A DNA stretch of 64,000 nucleotides from Streptomyces sp. NBC_01267 (GTDB lineage Bacteria > Actinomycetota > Actinomycetes > Streptomycetales > Streptomycetaceae), in the NCBI RefSeq assembly GCF_036241575.1, contig NZ_CP108455.1:6369001-6433000 (forward strand), read 5' to 3'. Below, one piece after another: positions 1-9,925 of this stretch. Positions within the stretch are counted from its first letter, which is position 1. Every line of letters begins with the position of its first letter. The translations under genes and the position numbers were made by a program. The notes under the pieces were generated by a model. The model made no database searches. It saw only the letters and a program-made list of their open reading frames with translations, and was not told the origin of the DNA.

Positions 1-14
1 CCCGGTCGTGTCCT

Positions 15-41
15 GGGCGGCGGGCGGCGGGCGGCGGGCGG
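15..41. repeat. GGGCGGC heptamer microsatellite
   Basis: Three full copies and one partial copy of GGGCGGC stand in tandem just upstream of the first gene. It is a simple-sequence tract in very GC-rich DNA. No function is evident. Confidence 0.6.
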
Positions 42-84
42 TGCGGGGGCGGTCCGCGGCCCTTCGAAGGTGCAGGATGGATGC

Positions 85-1005
85 ATGGATCTTCGAATCT
101 TCACCGAGCCCCAGCAAGGGGCGAGTTATGACACCCTGCTGACCGTCGCCAAGGCCACCGAGGACCTCGGTTTCGATGCGTTCTACCGCTCGGACCACTA
201 TCTGCGGATGGGGTCCGGGGACGGTCTTCCCGGACCGACCGACGCCTGGATCACGCTGGCGGGTCTTGCCCGCGAGACCAAGCGGATCCGCCTCGGGACG
301 CTGATGACCGCGGGCACGTTCCGGCTGCCCGGCGTCCTGGCGATCCAGGTGGCCCAGGTCGACCAGATGTCCGGTGGCCGGGTCGAACTGGGCCTGGGCG
401 CGGGCTGGTTCGAGGAGGAACACCGGGCGTACGGGATCCCGTTCCCCAAGGAGAAGTTCGGCCGCCTGGAGGAGCAGCTGGCGATCATCACCGGGCTCTG
501 GGGCACCGAGGTGGGCGAGACCTTCAGCTACGACGGTACGTACTACCAGCTCGCCGACTCGCCCGCGCTGCCCAAGCCGGCCCAGGCCAAGGTGCCCGTG
601 CTGATCGGGGGGCACGGAGCGACCCGTACACCCCGGCTGGCCGCGCAGTACGCCGATGAGTTCAACATCCCGTTCGCCTCGGTCGAGGACAGCGAGCGGC
701 AGTTCGGGCGGGTCAAGGAGGCCGCCGCGACAGCAGGAAGGGCGGACGACCTGGTGTACTCCACCGCCCTGGTCGTCTGCGTCGGCAAGGACGACGCGGA
801 GGTGGCGCGGCGGGCGGACGCCATCGGGCGTGACACGGCGGACGTCAAGGCGAACGGTCTGGGCGGTTCGCCCGCCGAGGTCGTCGACAAGATCGGGAGG
901 TACGGCGCGATCGGGGCGTCGCGCATCTACCTCCAGGTCCTCGATCTCGACGACCTGGACCACTTGGAGCTGATCTCCTCGCAGGTCCTGTCCCAGCTGA
1001 ACTAG
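85..1005 (+). CDS. LLM-class F420-dependent oxidoreductase
   Basis: This is a 306-residue luciferase-like TIM-barrel flavin or F420 oxidoreductase. The N-terminus MDLRIFTEPQQG followed by GFDAFYRSDHY is the usual opening of the family, and the barrel continues with LAGLARETKRIRLGTLM, then GRVELGLGAGWFEEEH, then VPVLIGGHG. Members transfer hydride between F420 (less often FMN) and varied substrates; the substrate here cannot be inferred. A GTG at 70 is in frame, but the ATG at 85 gives the family-typical N-terminus. The gene looks monocistronic: a hairpin follows at 1014-1056 and the next gene begins a separate RNA-repair operon. Confidence 0.85.
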   Translation: MDLRIFTEPQQGASYDTLLTVAKATEDLGFDAFYRSDHYLRMGSGDGLPGPTDAWITLAGLARETKRIRLGTLMTAGTFRLPGVLAIQVAQVDQMSGGRVELGLGAGWFEEEHRAYGIPFPKEKFGRLEEQLAIITGLWGTEVGETFSYDGTYYQLADSPALPKPAQAKVPVLIGGHGATRTPRLAAQYADEFNIPFASVEDSERQFGRVKEAAATAGRADDLVYSTALVVCVGKDDAEVARRADAIGRDTADVKANGLGGSPAEVVDKIGRYGAIGASRIYLQVLDLDDLDHLELISSQVLSQLN

Positions 1006-1013
1006 GGCCTCTC

Positions 1014-1056
1014 GTTTGGATCGGGCCGGACCACGCGAGCCCGGCCTGATCCAAAC
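1014..1056 (+). terminator. Intrinsic-type hairpin after the LLM oxidoreductase
   Basis: A 16-bp stem (GTTTGGATC then GGGCCGG, paired with CCGGCCTGATCCAAAC, one G-T wobble) has an 11-nt loop and starts 8 nt after the stop codon. There is no U-tract, as is usual in Streptomyces. Confidence 0.7.
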
Positions 1057-1184
1057 GGAAGACTCTGGGCCCCTGTCCGGCCGGTCTCTGCCGGGCCCGG
1101 GGCGTCCGGACCTTCCCCGCGGACCGTAACCACGGGGGTGAAAACCTCTGGTCGGGGTGCACGGGGCGGACGATAATCGGACCT

Positions 1185-2705
1185 GTGTTCCTGACGATCA
1201 GTACCACCGGCACCCCAGAGCGTCCTGCCACCGACCTCGGATTTCTGCTGCACAAGCATCCCGACAAGGCGCAGATGTTCTCCACCTCCCACGGCACGGC
1301 GCACGTCCTCTACCCCGAGGCCACCGCCGAGCGCTGCACCGCGGCGCTGCTGCTGGAGGTGGATCCGGTGGTACTCGTACGGCGGGGGAAAGGCAAGGGA
1401 CGTGGCGGCGCGCCCGATTCGGCGCTCGCGCAGTACGTCAACGACCGCCCGTACGCCGCCTCCTCGCTGCTGTCCGTCGCCATGACCACCGTCTTCAAGA
1501 GCGCCCTGCGCGGCGACTGCAAGGCCATGCCGGAGCGGGCCGCGAGCCCGCTGCCGCTGCGTATCGAGGTGCCCGCGCTCCCCGCGCGCGGCGGCCCCGA
1601 ACTGGTGCACAAGCTCTTCGGCCCGCTCGGCTGGGAGACCGTGAAGGCCGAACCGATCGCCCTGGACGAGAAGTTCCCGGACTGGGGCGAATCGCGGTAC
1701 GTCAAGCTCGTACTGGAAGGTGAACTGCGGCTCGCCGACGCCCTGCGGCAGTTGTACGTCCTGCTGCCCGTGCTCGACGACGCCAAGCACTACTGGGTGG
1801 CGCCCGACGAGGTCGACAAGCTGCTGCGCGCGGGCGAGGGCTGGCTGGCCGAGCACCCCGAGCAGAACCTGATCACCAGCCGCTACCTGTCCCATCGCTG
1901 GGGACTGACCCGGCAGGCGAGGGAGGCCCTGGAACTGGTGCGCCTCGCGGAGGCCGACGACACCGAGGTCGAGACGATCGACAACGCCGTCGACGAGACC
2001 ACGGACACCGAGGAGAAGCCGGTCCCGCTCGCCGCCCGGCGGCGCGAGGTGATCATGGAAGTGCTGCGCACGTCCGGCGCGACCCGGGTGCTCGACCTGG
2101 GGTGCGGCCAGGGCCAGTTGGTCCAGGAGCTGCTGAAGGACGTCCGTTTCACGGAAATCGTCGGCGTCGACGTGTCCATGCGCGCGCTGAACATCGCGTC
2201 CCGCAGGCTCCGCCTGGAGCAGATGGGCGAGCGGTTGGCGGGGCGGGTGAAGCTGATGCAGGGCTCCCTCGCGTACACGGACAAGCGGCTCAAGCGCTAC
2301 GACGCCGCGGTGCTCAGCGAGGTCGTCGAGCATGTCGATCCCGAGCGGCTGCCCGCGCTGGAGTACGCGGTGTTCGGTGCGGCCAGGCCGCAGACGGTGC
2401 TGGTGACCACGCCGAACGTCGAGTACAACGTGCGCTGGGAGACCCTGCCCGCAGGACATGTCCGCCATGGTGACCACCGCTTCGAGTGGACCCGCGAGGA
2501 GTTCCGCGACTGGGCGGGAACGGTCGGTGAACGACACGGGTACGACGTGGAGTTCCTGCCGGTGGGCCCGGACGACCCCGAGGTCGGACCGCCGACCCAG
2601 ATGGCGGTCTTCACCAAGGCGGCAAGGGACAAGTCCGTGCAGGAAACGAAGGGCAAGGACGCGACGGACAAGGGCACGACCGTGAAGGAGGCGAAGGCGG
2701 CATGA
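1185..2705 (+). CDS. hen1: 3'-terminal RNA ribose 2'-O-methyltransferase Hen1
   Basis: Bacterial Hen1 (506 aa) methylates the 2'-OH at the 3' end of cleaved RNA during Pnkp/Hen1 repair, so that the rejoined tRNA resists a second cut. The first ~240 residues (MFLTISTTGTPERPATDLGF...) match the bacterial Hen1 N-terminal domain that activates the Pnkp ligase. The C-terminal half is a class I SAM methyltransferase with LDLGCGQGQ (from L303). Its Hen1-specific metal site reads EVVEH (residues 379-383), with a further His cluster in RHGDHRFEWTREEF. The start is GTG. The stop overlaps the pnkp start by 4 nt (ATGA), so the two are co-translated. Confidence 0.95.
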   Translation: MFLTISTTGTPERPATDLGFLLHKHPDKAQMFSTSHGTAHVLYPEATAERCTAALLLEVDPVVLVRRGKGKGRGGAPDSALAQYVNDRPYAASSLLSVAMTTVFKSALRGDCKAMPERAASPLPLRIEVPALPARGGPELVHKLFGPLGWETVKAEPIALDEKFPDWGESRYVKLVLEGELRLADALRQLYVLLPVLDDAKHYWVAPDEVDKLLRAGEGWLAEHPEQNLITSRYLSHRWGLTRQAREALELVRLAEADDTEVETIDNAVDETTDTEEKPVPLAARRREVIMEVLRTSGATRVLDLGCGQGQLVQELLKDVRFTEIVGVDVSMRALNIASRRLRLEQMGERLAGRVKLMQGSLAYTDKRLKRYDAAVLSEVVEHVDPERLPALEYAVFGAARPQTVLVTTPNVEYNVRWETLPAGHVRHGDHRFEWTREEFRDWAGTVGERHGYDVEFLPVGPDDPEVGPPTQMAVFTKAARDKSVQETKGKDATDKGTTVKEAKAA

Positions 2706-5302
2706 GCAGAACCGAAGGCACCAGCAGCACCAGTACCAGTACCAGCAGCATCAGCACCACCGGCACCGGCAAGCGCACTCTTCCGGTGACCGACCTCTCC
2801 CTCGTGGTCCTCGTCGGCGCCACCGGATCCGGCAAGTCCACCTTCGCGCACCAGCACTTCAAGCCCACCGAGATCATCTCGTCCGACTTCTGCCGGGGCC
2901 TCGTCGCCGACGACGAGAACGACCAGAGCGCCAGCCGCGACGCCTTCGACGTCCTCCACTACATCGCCGGGAAGCGGCTGGCCGCCGGACGGCTGACCGT
3001 CGTGGACGCGACCAACGTGCAGTCGGAGAGCCGCAGGCAACTCGTCCAGCTGGCACGCGAGTACGACGTCCTGCCCATCGCGATCGTCCTCGACCTGCCC
3101 GAGGAGGTCTGCGCCGAGCGCAACGCCGCCCGTCCCGACCGGGCCGGCATGCCCCGCCACGTCATCCAGCGCCACCGCCGCGAACTGCGCCGCTCCCTGC
3201 GCGGGCTGGAACGTGAGGGCTTCCGCAAGGTGCACATCCTGCGCAGCGCCGAGGAGGCCGATGCGGCAGAAGTCGTCCTGGAGAAGCGCTACAACGACCT
3301 CACCCACCTCACCGGCCCCTTCGACATCATCGGCGACATCCACGGCTGCAGCTCCGAGCTGGAGACCCTGCTCACCGAACTCGGGTACACCGACGGCGTG
3401 CACCCCGACGGCCGGACCGCCGTCTTCGTCGGTGACCTGGTGGACCGTGGCCCGGACAGCCCTGGTGTGCTGCGCCGCGTCATGTCGATGGTCGACGGGG
3501 GCAATGCCCTCTGCGTGCCCGGGAACCACGAGAACAAGCTCGGCCGTTACCTCAAGGGCAGGAAGGTCCAGCACAGTCACGGACTCGCCGAGACGATCGA
3601 GCAGTTGGAGAAGGAGGACGCCAGGGACCCGGACTTCCGCGAGCAGGTGAGGAAGTTCATCGACGGACTGGTCAGCCATTACGTCCTGGACGGCGGCAAG
3701 CTCGTCGTCTGCCACGCCGGGCTGCCCGAGAAGTACCACGGCCGCACCTCCGGCCGGGTCCGCTCGCACGCCCTGTACGGGGACACGACCGGCGAGACCG
3801 ACGAGTTCGGCCTGCCCGTGCGCTACCCGTGGGCCGAGGACTACCGGGGCCGGGCCGCTGTCGTCTACGGCCACACGCCTGTCCCCAGTACCAGCTGGAT
3901 CAACAACACCATCTGCCTGGACACCGGCGCCGTGTTCGGCGGGCGGATGACCGCGCTGCGCTGGCCCGAGCGCGAGCTGGTCGACGTACCGGCCGAGCAG
4001 GTCTGGTACGAGCCGTCCAGGCCCCTCACCACCGAGGCGCCCGGCGGCCACGACGGCCGGCCGCTCGACCTCGCCGACGTCAGCGGCCGACGGGTCGTGG
4101 AGACCCGGCACACCGGCCGGGTCGCCGTGCGCGAGGAGAACGCGGCGGCGGCACTGGAGGTCATGAGCCGGTTCGCGGTCGACCCCCGGCTGCTCGCCTA
4201 CCTCCCGCCGACCATGTCGCCCACCGGCACCTCGCACCTCGACGGCTATCTGGAGCACCCCGCCGAAGCCTTCGCGCAGTACAGGTCGGACGGTGTCGGG
4301 CGAGTCGTGTGCGAGGAGAAGCACATGGGTTCGCGCGCGGTGGCGCTCGTCTGCCGGGACGCCGAGGCGGCGCGCGAGCGCTTCGGGGTGTCGGGTCCGA
4401 CGGGATCGCTGCACACCCGTACCGGCCGCCCCTTCTTCGACGACCCCGCAGTCACCGAAGAGATCCTGGACCGGCTGCGCACCGCCGTCACCGACGCCGG
4501 ACTCTGGGACGAACTCGCCACCGACTGGCTGCTGCTCGACGCGGAACTGATGCCCTGGTCGCTCAAGGCCACCGGCCTGCTGCGCAAGCAGTACGCGGCG
4601 GTGGGCGCCGCCTCCCGAGCCGTGTTCCCCGGCGTCATCGGGGCGCTCGAAGCGGCTGCCGCCCGTGGCATCGAGGTCGAGGGGCTGCTCGCGGCGCAGC
4701 GCCGACGGTCCGACGACGCGGTCGCGTTCACCGAGGCGTACCGGCGGTACTGCTGGACGACGGACGGCCTGGACGGCGTACGTCTCGCCCCCTTCCAGCT
4801 CCTCGCCGTGCAGGGCCGCTCGCTCGCCGCCGTACCGCACGACGAGCAGCTCGCCTGGCTGGACCGGCTGGTGGAGCACGACCAGAGCGGACTCCTGCGG
4901 ACCACGCGCCGGCTGATCGTCGACACCGGCGACGAGGAGTCCGTGGGGTCCGGTATCCACTGGTGGCTGGAGATGACCGGGCGCGGCGGCGAGGGCATGG
5001 TCGTCAAGCCGCTCCAGGCGTTCGCGCGCGACGGAAAGGGGCGACTGGTCCAGCCCGGCATCAAGGTCCGCGGACGGGAGTACCTGCGGATCATCTACGG
5101 CCCCGAGTACACCCACCCGGACAACCTGGCCAGGCTGCGCGGTCGCTTCCTCGGCCACAAGCGCTCGCTCGCGCTGCGCGAGTACGCACTCGGCCTGGAG
5201 GCGCTGGACCGGCTCGCCGACGGCGAACCGCTCTGGCGGATCCACGAGGCGGTCTTCGCGGTCCTGGCACTGGAGTCGGAGCCGGTCGACCCGCGGCTCT
5301 GA
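2702..5302 (+). CDS. pnkp: Polynucleotide kinase-phosphatase-ligase Pnkp
   Basis: This 866-residue three-domain RNA end-healing and sealing enzyme has about the length of the Clostridium thermocellum prototype. The N-terminal 5'-kinase has a P-loop GATGSGKST at residues 39-47. The central metallophosphoesterase (2',3'-phosphatase) has GDIHG from G211, VGDLVDRG and GNHENK. The C-terminal adenylyltransferase/ligase module carries EEKHMGSR, with K540 as the likely AMP-accepting lysine. A Ser/Thr-rich stretch of about 20 residues precedes the kinase and is probably disordered. The gene is translationally coupled to hen1. The pair repairs RNAs cut by ribotoxins or anticodon nucleases; no such toxin is visible in the window. 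Confidence 0.96.
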   Translation: MSRTEGTSSTSTSTSSISTTGTGKRTLPVTDLSLVVLVGATGSGKSTFAHQHFKPTEIISSDFCRGLVADDENDQSASRDAFDVLHYIAGKRLAAGRLTVVDATNVQSESRRQLVQLAREYDVLPIAIVLDLPEEVCAERNAARPDRAGMPRHVIQRHRRELRRSLRGLEREGFRKVHILRSAEEADAAEVVLEKRYNDLTHLTGPFDIIGDIHGCSSELETLLTELGYTDGVHPDGRTAVFVGDLVDRGPDSPGVLRRVMSMVDGGNALCVPGNHENKLGRYLKGRKVQHSHGLAETIEQLEKEDARDPDFREQVRKFIDGLVSHYVLDGGKLVVCHAGLPEKYHGRTSGRVRSHALYGDTTGETDEFGLPVRYPWAEDYRGRAAVVYGHTPVPSTSWINNTICLDTGAVFGGRMTALRWPERELVDVPAEQVWYEPSRPLTTEAPGGHDGRPLDLADVSGRRVVETRHTGRVAVREENAAAALEVMSRFAVDPRLLAYLPPTMSPTGTSHLDGYLEHPAEAFAQYRSDGVGRVVCEEKHMGSRAVALVCRDAEAARERFGVSGPTGSLHTRTGRPFFDDPAVTEEILDRLRTAVTDAGLWDELATDWLLLDAELMPWSLKATGLLRKQYAAVGAASRAVFPGVIGALEAAAARGIEVEGLLAAQRRRSDDAVAFTEAYRRYCWTTDGLDGVRLAPFQLLAVQGRSLAAVPHDEQLAWLDRLVEHDQSGLLRTTRRLIVDTGDEESVGSGIHWWLEMTGRGGEGMVVKPLQAFARDGKGRLVQPGIKVRGREYLRIIYGPEYTHPDNLARLRGRFLGHKRSLALREYALGLEALDRLADGEPLWRIHEAVFAVLALESEPVDPRL

Positions 5303-5352
5303 ACCGATTCGTTCAGGGGGTGGGCGCAGCGGCCCGGGGACAGGATGGGGGC

Positions 5353-6579
5353 ATGGGATTCCATGTCGACTCCGAGACCGGGCCGCTGCGCCGCGTCATC
5401 CTCCACCGGCCCGATCTGGAGCTGAAGCGGCTCACGCCCACCAACAAGGACGCACTGCTCTTCGACGACGTGCTGTGGGTGCGCCGGGCCCGCCAGGAGC
5501 ACGACGGTTTCGCCGCCGTGCTCCGCGACCGGGGCATCGAGGTGCACCTCTTCGGTGACCTGCTGCGCGAGTCGTTGGAGGTGCCCGAGGCCCGCACCCT
5601 CGTCCTGGACCGGGTCTTCGACGAGAAGGAGTACGGCCCGCTCGCCACCGGCCATCTGCGGGCGGCCTTCGACGAGCTGCCCGCCGGGGAACTCGTCGAG
5701 GCCCTGGTCGGCGGGATGACCAAGCGGGAGTTCCTGGAGCGCCACGTGGAACCGGTCTCCGTCCGCTTCCACGTCATGGACCTGGACGACTTCCTGCTCG
5801 ACCCGCTGCCCAACCACCTCTTCACCCGCGACACGTCCGCGTGGATCTACGACGGCGTCTCCATCAACGCGATGCGCTGGCCGGCGAGACAGCGGGAGAC
5901 CGTCCACTTCGAGGCGATCTACCGCCACCACCCGCTGTTCACCGGGTCCGGTGCCTTCCACCACTGGTCGCAGGGGCAGGTCGACTACCCCTCGACGATC
6001 GAGGGCGGCGACGTCCTGGTCATCGGCAACGGCGCCGTCCTGATCGGAATGAGCGAGCGCACCACCCCGCAGGCGGTGGAGATGCTGGCCCGCGGCCTCT
6101 TCGCGGCCGGTTCGGCGACGACGATCGTGGCCCTCGACATGCCCAAGCGGCGGGCGTTCATGCACCTGGACACGGTGATGACCATGGTCGACGCGGACAC
6201 CTTCACGCAGTACGCGGGGCTCGGCATGCTCCGCTCGTACACGATCGAGCCGGGCGACACCGAGCGCGACCTGAAAGTCACCGACCATCCGCCGGAGCAG
6301 ATGCACCGTGCCATCGCGGCGGCCCTCGGGCTGAGCGGTATCCGGGTGCTGACCGCGACCCAGGACGTCCACGCGGCGGAGCGCGAGCAGTGGGACGACG
6401 GCTGCAACGTCCTCGCCGTCGAGCCGGGGGTGGTCGTCGCGTACGAGCGGAACTTCACCACCAATTCCCATCTGCGCAAACAGGGGATCGAAGTCATCGA
6501 GATCCCGGGCAGCGAGCTGGGGCGGGGCCGGGGCGGGCCGCGGTGCATGAGCTGTCCGGTCGTACGGGATGCCGTATAG
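5353..6579 (+). CDS. arcA: Arginine deiminase
   Basis: A 408-residue guanidino-group hydrolase that converts arginine to citrulline and ammonia, the first step of the ADI pathway. Motifs: [22 protein letters not shown] (H271), [12 protein letters not shown], and the C-terminal [14 protein letters not shown], where Cys398 sits at the known nucleophile position. The ATG at 5353 gives the family start [20 protein letters not shown]; longer in-frame upstream reading is antisense or shadow sequence within pnkp. OTC follows 60 nt downstream on the same strand, and a transporter comes after that. A carbamate kinase (arcC) is not in the window. Confidence 0.95.
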   Translation: MGFHVDSETGPLRRVILHRPDLELKRLTPTNKDALLFDDVLWVRRARQEHDGFAAVLRDRGIEVHLFGDLLRESLEVPEARTLVLDRVFDEKEYGPLATGHLRAAFDELPAGELVEALVGGMTKREFLERHVEPVSVRFHVMDLDDFLLDPLPNHLFTRDTSAWIYDGVSINAMRWPARQRETVHFEAIYRHHPLFTGSGAFHHWSQGQVDYPSTIEGGDVLVIGNGAVLIGMSERTTPQAVEMLARGLFAAGSATTIVALDMPKRRAFMHLDTVMTMVDADTFTQYAGLGMLRSYTIEPGDTERDLKVTDHPPEQMHRAIAAALGLSGIRVLTATQDVHAAEREQWDDGCNVLAVEPGVVVAYERNFTTNSHLRKQGIEVIEIPGSELGRGRGGPRCMSCPVVRDAV

Positions 6580-6581
6580 TG

Positions 6582-6597
6582 ATGCGTTCGAACGCAT
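6582..6597. promoter_or_regulatory. Perfect 16-bp palindrome between arcA and OTC
   Basis: ATGCGTTCGAACGCAT is fully self-complementary. It lies directly after the arcA stop and 42 bp before the OTC start. A TATAGT hexamer (6575-6580) abuts it, so it could be an operator over an internal promoter. The actinobacterial LexA box is GAAC-N4-GTTC; this site has the opposite half-site order, so it is not a normal SOS box. The regulator is unknown. Confidence 0.5.
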
Positions 6598-6639
6598 AGA
6601 CTTCCACTGTCCCCTACTCGCGCCCCAGGAGCAGCCACC

Positions 6640-7653
6640 ATGGCGATAGACCTCGCAGGCCGCCATTTCCTCAAGGAACTGGACTTCACCGCGGAGGAAT
6701 TCCGCAGTCTGATCGAGCTGGCCGCCGAGCTCAAGGCCGCCAAGAAGACAGGCACCGAAGTGCAGCGGCTGCGCGGCAGGAATGTCGCCCTGATCTTCGA
6801 GAAGACCTCGACCAGGACGCGCTGCGCCTTCGAGGTCGCGGCGGCCGACCAGGGTGCGTCGACGACGTACCTCGACCCCTCCGGCTCGCAGATCGGGCAC
6901 AAGGAGTCGTTCAAGGACACCGCGCGGGTCCTCGGCCGGATGTTCGACGCCATCGAGTACCGCGGGGACAGTCAGCCCCATGTCGAGGAGCTCGCCGCGT
7001 ACGCCGGGGTCCCCGTCTACAACGGGCTCACCGACGACTGGCACCCGACCCAGATGCTCGCCGACGTGCTCACCATGACCGAGCACAGCGACAAGCCACT
7101 GGAGCAGATCGCCTTCGCCTACCTCGGTGACGCCCGCTTCAACATGGGCAACTCCTACCTGGTCACCGGCGCGCTGCTGGGCCTGGACGTGCGGATCGTC
7201 GCCCCCCGCGCCTACTGGCCCGCCGAGGACGTCGTGACGCGGGCCCGCGAGCTGGCCGAAACCAGTGGCGGGACCGTCACCCTCACCGAGGACATCGACG
7301 AGGGCGTCCAGGGGTGCGACTTCGTCGTCACCGACGTCTGGGTCTCGATGGGGGAGCCGAAGGAGATCTGGGCGGAGCGCATCGCCGCGCTGGCCCCGTA
7401 CGCCGTGACGATGGACGTGCTGCGCGCCACCGGCAACCCGCAGGTGAAGTTCCTGCACTGCCTGCCCGCCTTCCACGACCTCGGCACCAAGGTCGGCCGC
7501 GAGATCCACGAGCAGTACGGGCTGACCGAGCTGGAAGTCACCGACGAGGTCTTCGAGTCCGCGCACTCGGTCGTGTTCGACGAGGCCGAGAACCGGATGC
7601 ACACCATCAAGGCGGTCATGGTCGCCACGCTCGCGGGCAGTGAGCGGCAGTAA
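6640..7653 (+). CDS. argF: Ornithine carbamoyltransferase
   Basis: A 337-residue OTC that interconverts citrulline and ornithine plus carbamoyl phosphate. Key sites are the carbamoyl-phosphate loop STRTRCAFE, the HPTQMLAD motif and HCLPAFHD near the C-terminus, which holds the ornithine-side Cys. Length and motifs are normal. Placement directly after arginine deiminase suggests the catabolic (arcB) direction, but sequence alone does not separate arcB from argF. An AGGAG-like site lies upstream of the ATG. A strong hairpin follows at 7714-7745. Confidence 0.95.
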   Translation: MAIDLAGRHFLKELDFTAEEFRSLIELAAELKAAKKTGTEVQRLRGRNVALIFEKTSTRTRCAFEVAAADQGASTTYLDPSGSQIGHKESFKDTARVLGRMFDAIEYRGDSQPHVEELAAYAGVPVYNGLTDDWHPTQMLADVLTMTEHSDKPLEQIAFAYLGDARFNMGNSYLVTGALLGLDVRIVAPRAYWPAEDVVTRARELAETSGGTVTLTEDIDEGVQGCDFVVTDVWVSMGEPKEIWAERIAALAPYAVTMDVLRATGNPQVKFLHCLPAFHDLGTKVGREIHEQYGLTELEVTDEVFESAHSVVFDEAENRMHTIKAVMVATLAGSERQ

Positions 7654-7713
7654 GAAGGCACATGCCCCCAATGGGGTGAATGTACGGTTCGGCAGATATT
7701 GTGGCGCGTATTG

Positions 7714-7745
7714 GTGGGGTTCGGGCTCGCACGCCCGAACCCCAC
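7714..7745 (+). terminator. Hairpin after OTC, before the permease
   Basis: A perfect 13-bp stem (GTGGGGTTCGGGC / GCCCGAACCCCAC) has a 6-nt loop and lies between the OTC stop and the permease start. It is followed by TTCGCTG, not by a U-run. It could terminate or attenuate transcription into the permease. Confidence 0.7.
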
Positions 7746-7824
7746 TTCGCTGTGTGCCGTCCGTCGTGTGCGGACCGCCGTGTGTACGTCCGCCGTAGGA
7801 AAGTCCAGAGAAAGAACCGCATCC

Positions 7825-9255
7825 ATGGGTCCGTCAGGACTGCGAATCAAGCCCCCCGAAATGCTCATCGCCGAATCCGGCGCGGACCTGGAGGGGCACG
7901 GCCTCCGGCGCAGCATGGGCCTCTTCCAGCTGGTGTGCTTCGGCGTCGGCGCCATCGTGGGGACCGGCATCTTCGTCGGCCTGTCGGACACCGTGGCGAA
8001 AGCGGGCCCCGCCGTCATCGTCTCCTTCGCGCTCGCCGCGATCACCTGTGTCTTCACGGCGTTCTCCTTCGCCGAACTCGGCGGCGCCATTCCGGTGTCG
8101 GGCAGCTCGTACTCCTTCGCGTACGCCACACTCGGCGAGCGCACCGCCTTCCTCGTCGGCTGGTGCCTGCTGCTGGAGTACGGCATCTCGGTGAGCGCGG
8201 TCGCCGTCGGCTGGAGCCAGTACCTCAACGAACTGCTGAACAGTGTCATCGGCCATCAGTTGCCCGCCGTGCTCTCCAAGGGCCCCGGCGACGGTGGGGT
8301 GATCAACCTTCCCGCCGTGGTGGTGATCGCGCTCGCGGCCCTGCTGCTGGTGCGCGGCATCCGGGAGAGCGCCGGTGCGACGGCCGCGATGGCCGTGCTG
8401 AAGATCGGCATCCTGCTGGTCTTCTGCGCCATCGCCTTCACCGCGTTCCGGCACGGCCACCTCGTGCCGTTCGCCTCCCACGGCGTCGGCGGCATCACGT
8501 CCGGTGCCTCGATCGCCTTCTTCTCGTACATCGGCTTCGACGCGATCACCACGGCCGGTGAGGAGGTCAGGAATCCCCGGCGCAACATCCCGGTCGCGAT
8601 CATGGTGTGCATCGGCATCGTCACCGTGCTGTACTGCGCGGTCGCCCTCGCCGCCATCGGGGCCTTCGGCGCACCCGCCGTCGCCGACCGGCCCGCCGCG
8701 CTCTCCCTGATCGTCGACCAGGTCACCGGATCGGCGGTCGGCGGCGGAATCGTGGCGTTCGGCGCGGTCGTCGCCATCGCGTCGGTGGTGCTCGCGGTCA
8801 TGTACGGCCAGACCCGCATCCTGATGGCGATGTCCCGCGACGGGCTGGTGCCGGGAGTCTTCGAGCGGGTCTCCGCGAAGACCTCGACACCCATCGCCAA
8901 CACCTGGATCGTCGCGACCGTCGTCGCGATCCCGGCGGCCTTCTCCTCGCTGGACGTCGTGGTGAACCTGACGACCATCGGGGCGCTGGCGACCATGGTC
9001 GCGGTGAACATCGCCGTGATCGCGCTGCGCCGCAGCCACCCCGCGCTCCCGCGCACCTTCCGGGTGCCGCTGTTCCCCGTGAGCCCGCTGCTGGGTGTCG
9101 GCTTCTGCGTCTACCTGATGTACGGGACCGGCTGGCGGACCTGGGTGCAGTTCGCGGTGTTCCTGGTGGTGGGGGCCGCGGTGTACGCCGCTTACGGGCG
9201 CCGCAACTCGCGGCTGCCGGGCGATCTCAGTTCCGCGGGGCGGCCGGCAGCGTGA
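7825..9255 (+). CDS. APC-superfamily (CAT-type) amino-acid permease
   Basis: A 476-residue inner-membrane transporter with about 12 predicted helices. The first helix carries the APC signature GVGAIVGTGIFVG; later markers are GYDAITT-like text (YIGFDAITTAGEEVRNP) and YGQTRILMAMSRDGL. Family members import cationic or other amino acids. The position after arginine deiminase and OTC makes arginine/ornithine a reasonable guess, but that is inference. The ATG at 7825, preceded by GAGAAAG, is preferred. The in-frame codons upstream from 7699 run through the hairpin and encode no transporter-like sequence. The 3' end overlaps the convergent ATPase gene by 29 bp. Confidence 0.9.
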   Translation: MGPSGLRIKPPEMLIAESGADLEGHGLRRSMGLFQLVCFGVGAIVGTGIFVGLSDTVAKAGPAVIVSFALAAITCVFTAFSFAELGGAIPVSGSSYSFAYATLGERTAFLVGWCLLLEYGISVSAVAVGWSQYLNELLNSVIGHQLPAVLSKGPGDGGVINLPAVVVIALAALLLVRGIRESAGATAAMAVLKIGILLVFCAIAFTAFRHGHLVPFASHGVGGITSGASIAFFSYIGFDAITTAGEEVRNPRRNIPVAIMVCIGIVTVLYCAVALAAIGAFGAPAVADRPAALSLIVDQVTGSAVGGGIVAFGAVVAIASVVLAVMYGQTRILMAMSRDGLVPGVFERVSAKTSTPIANTWIVATVVAIPAAFSSLDVVVNLTTIGALATMVAVNIAVIALRRSHPALPRTFRVPLFPVSPLLGVGFCVYLMYGTGWRTWVQFAVFLVVGAAVYAAYGRRNSRLPGDLSSAGRPAA

Positions 9256-9658
9256 ACCAGACGGCCTTGCCGTGCTCGGTGGGCCGGTGGCCGTAGGACG
9301 AGCTGAGCGTACGGATGAGCAGCAGACCGCGGCCGTGTTCCTGCCAGGGGTCCGGCGGCGCGACCGGCGGCGTCCGGGTGAGTTCGCCCGGCGGTACCGG
9401 ATCGCGGTCGTGGACCTCGACCTGGCAGCCCGCGCGCAGGATCTCGACGACCAGCTCGATGGGTTCGCTGCCGTCGGTGTGTTCCACGGCGTTGGCGACC
9501 AGCTCGGTGGTGAGGAGTTCGACCGTGTCGCTGTCCGCCGCCTCCTCGCCCTCGATGTCCGCGAACACCGTACGGATCAGCGCCCGCGCTATGGGCGCGG
9601 CTGCCGCGGTGTGCGGCAGCGCGATGCGCCACGAGGCGGGGTGCGAGATGTCCGGCAC
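9227..9658 (-). CDS. RsbW/SpoIIAB-like ATP-binding regulatory protein
   Basis: A 143-residue stand-alone HATPase_c domain of the type that binds anti-sigma-factor antagonists in Streptomyces. The N-box reads ELVANAVEHTD, the G-box region HDRDPVPPGE, and a late motif GRGLLLIRTLSSSYG, followed by the family ending GKAVWFTLPA. These proteins are serine kinases or anti-sigma factors of the SigB-like network; no partner sigma or antagonist gene is adjacent. It starts at GTG and overlaps the permease 3' end convergently by 29 bp. Confidence 0.85.
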   Translation of the reverse strand: MPDISHPASWRIALPHTAAAAPIARALIRTVFADIEGEEAADSDTVELLTTELVANAVEHTDGSEPIELVVEILRAGCQVEVHDRDPVPPGELTRTPPVAPPDPWQEHGRGLLLIRTLSSSYGHRPTEHGKAVWFTLPAAPRN

Positions 9659-9806
9659 GGCTGATGTTCCGTTCGGTGTGGGAGGGGTCGTCCTGGTTTA
9701 AACGATACGAACCGAGAGGCGTGGCGAGTAGAGGAAGCAGCCGGGAGGAAATGGGACCTGCGTCACATTTCGGCGGGACCTTCTGCCAGGGTCGCCTCCA
9801 TCTTGT

Positions 9807-9846
9807 TTATCGCGTACTCGTGACGGTAGTCACGGGGGAGTGATAA
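9807..9846. promoter_or_regulatory. Candidate operator upstream of the enoyl-CoA hydratase
   Basis: A perfect 6-bp inverted repeat CGTGAC-GGTA-GTCACG (9819-9834) is centred exactly inside a second pair of arms, TTATC (9807-9811) and GATAA (9842-9846). The TGAC-N4-GTCA core recurs in the divergent promoter at 15659-15670 of the same catabolic cluster. It is a likely shared operator; the protein family is unknown. Confidence 0.55.
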
Positions 9847-9925
9847 TTTGTGCGAACAGGTAGCCCTTCCACCGGGTCTCCGCCCGGCCTCCGGACGGGC
9901 CCACCGACCGAAGGAGGCCGCCCTC

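Noticed and set aside
1002..5245. Very long minus-strand open frames opposite hen1 and pnkp (up to 982 codons)
   Set aside because: They are antisense shadows caused by GC-rich third positions; the plus-strand frames encode complete recognised enzymes.
6582..6597. LexA (SOS) box
   Set aside because: The actinobacterial LexA site needs GAAC-N4-GTTC; here the halves are in the order GTTC-GAAC with no spacer.
5095..7671. Minus-strand 858-codon open frame over arcA and OTC
   Set aside because: The sequence is low-complexity Gly/Val/Asp/Arg with no motifs, and it is fully antisense to two conserved enzymes.
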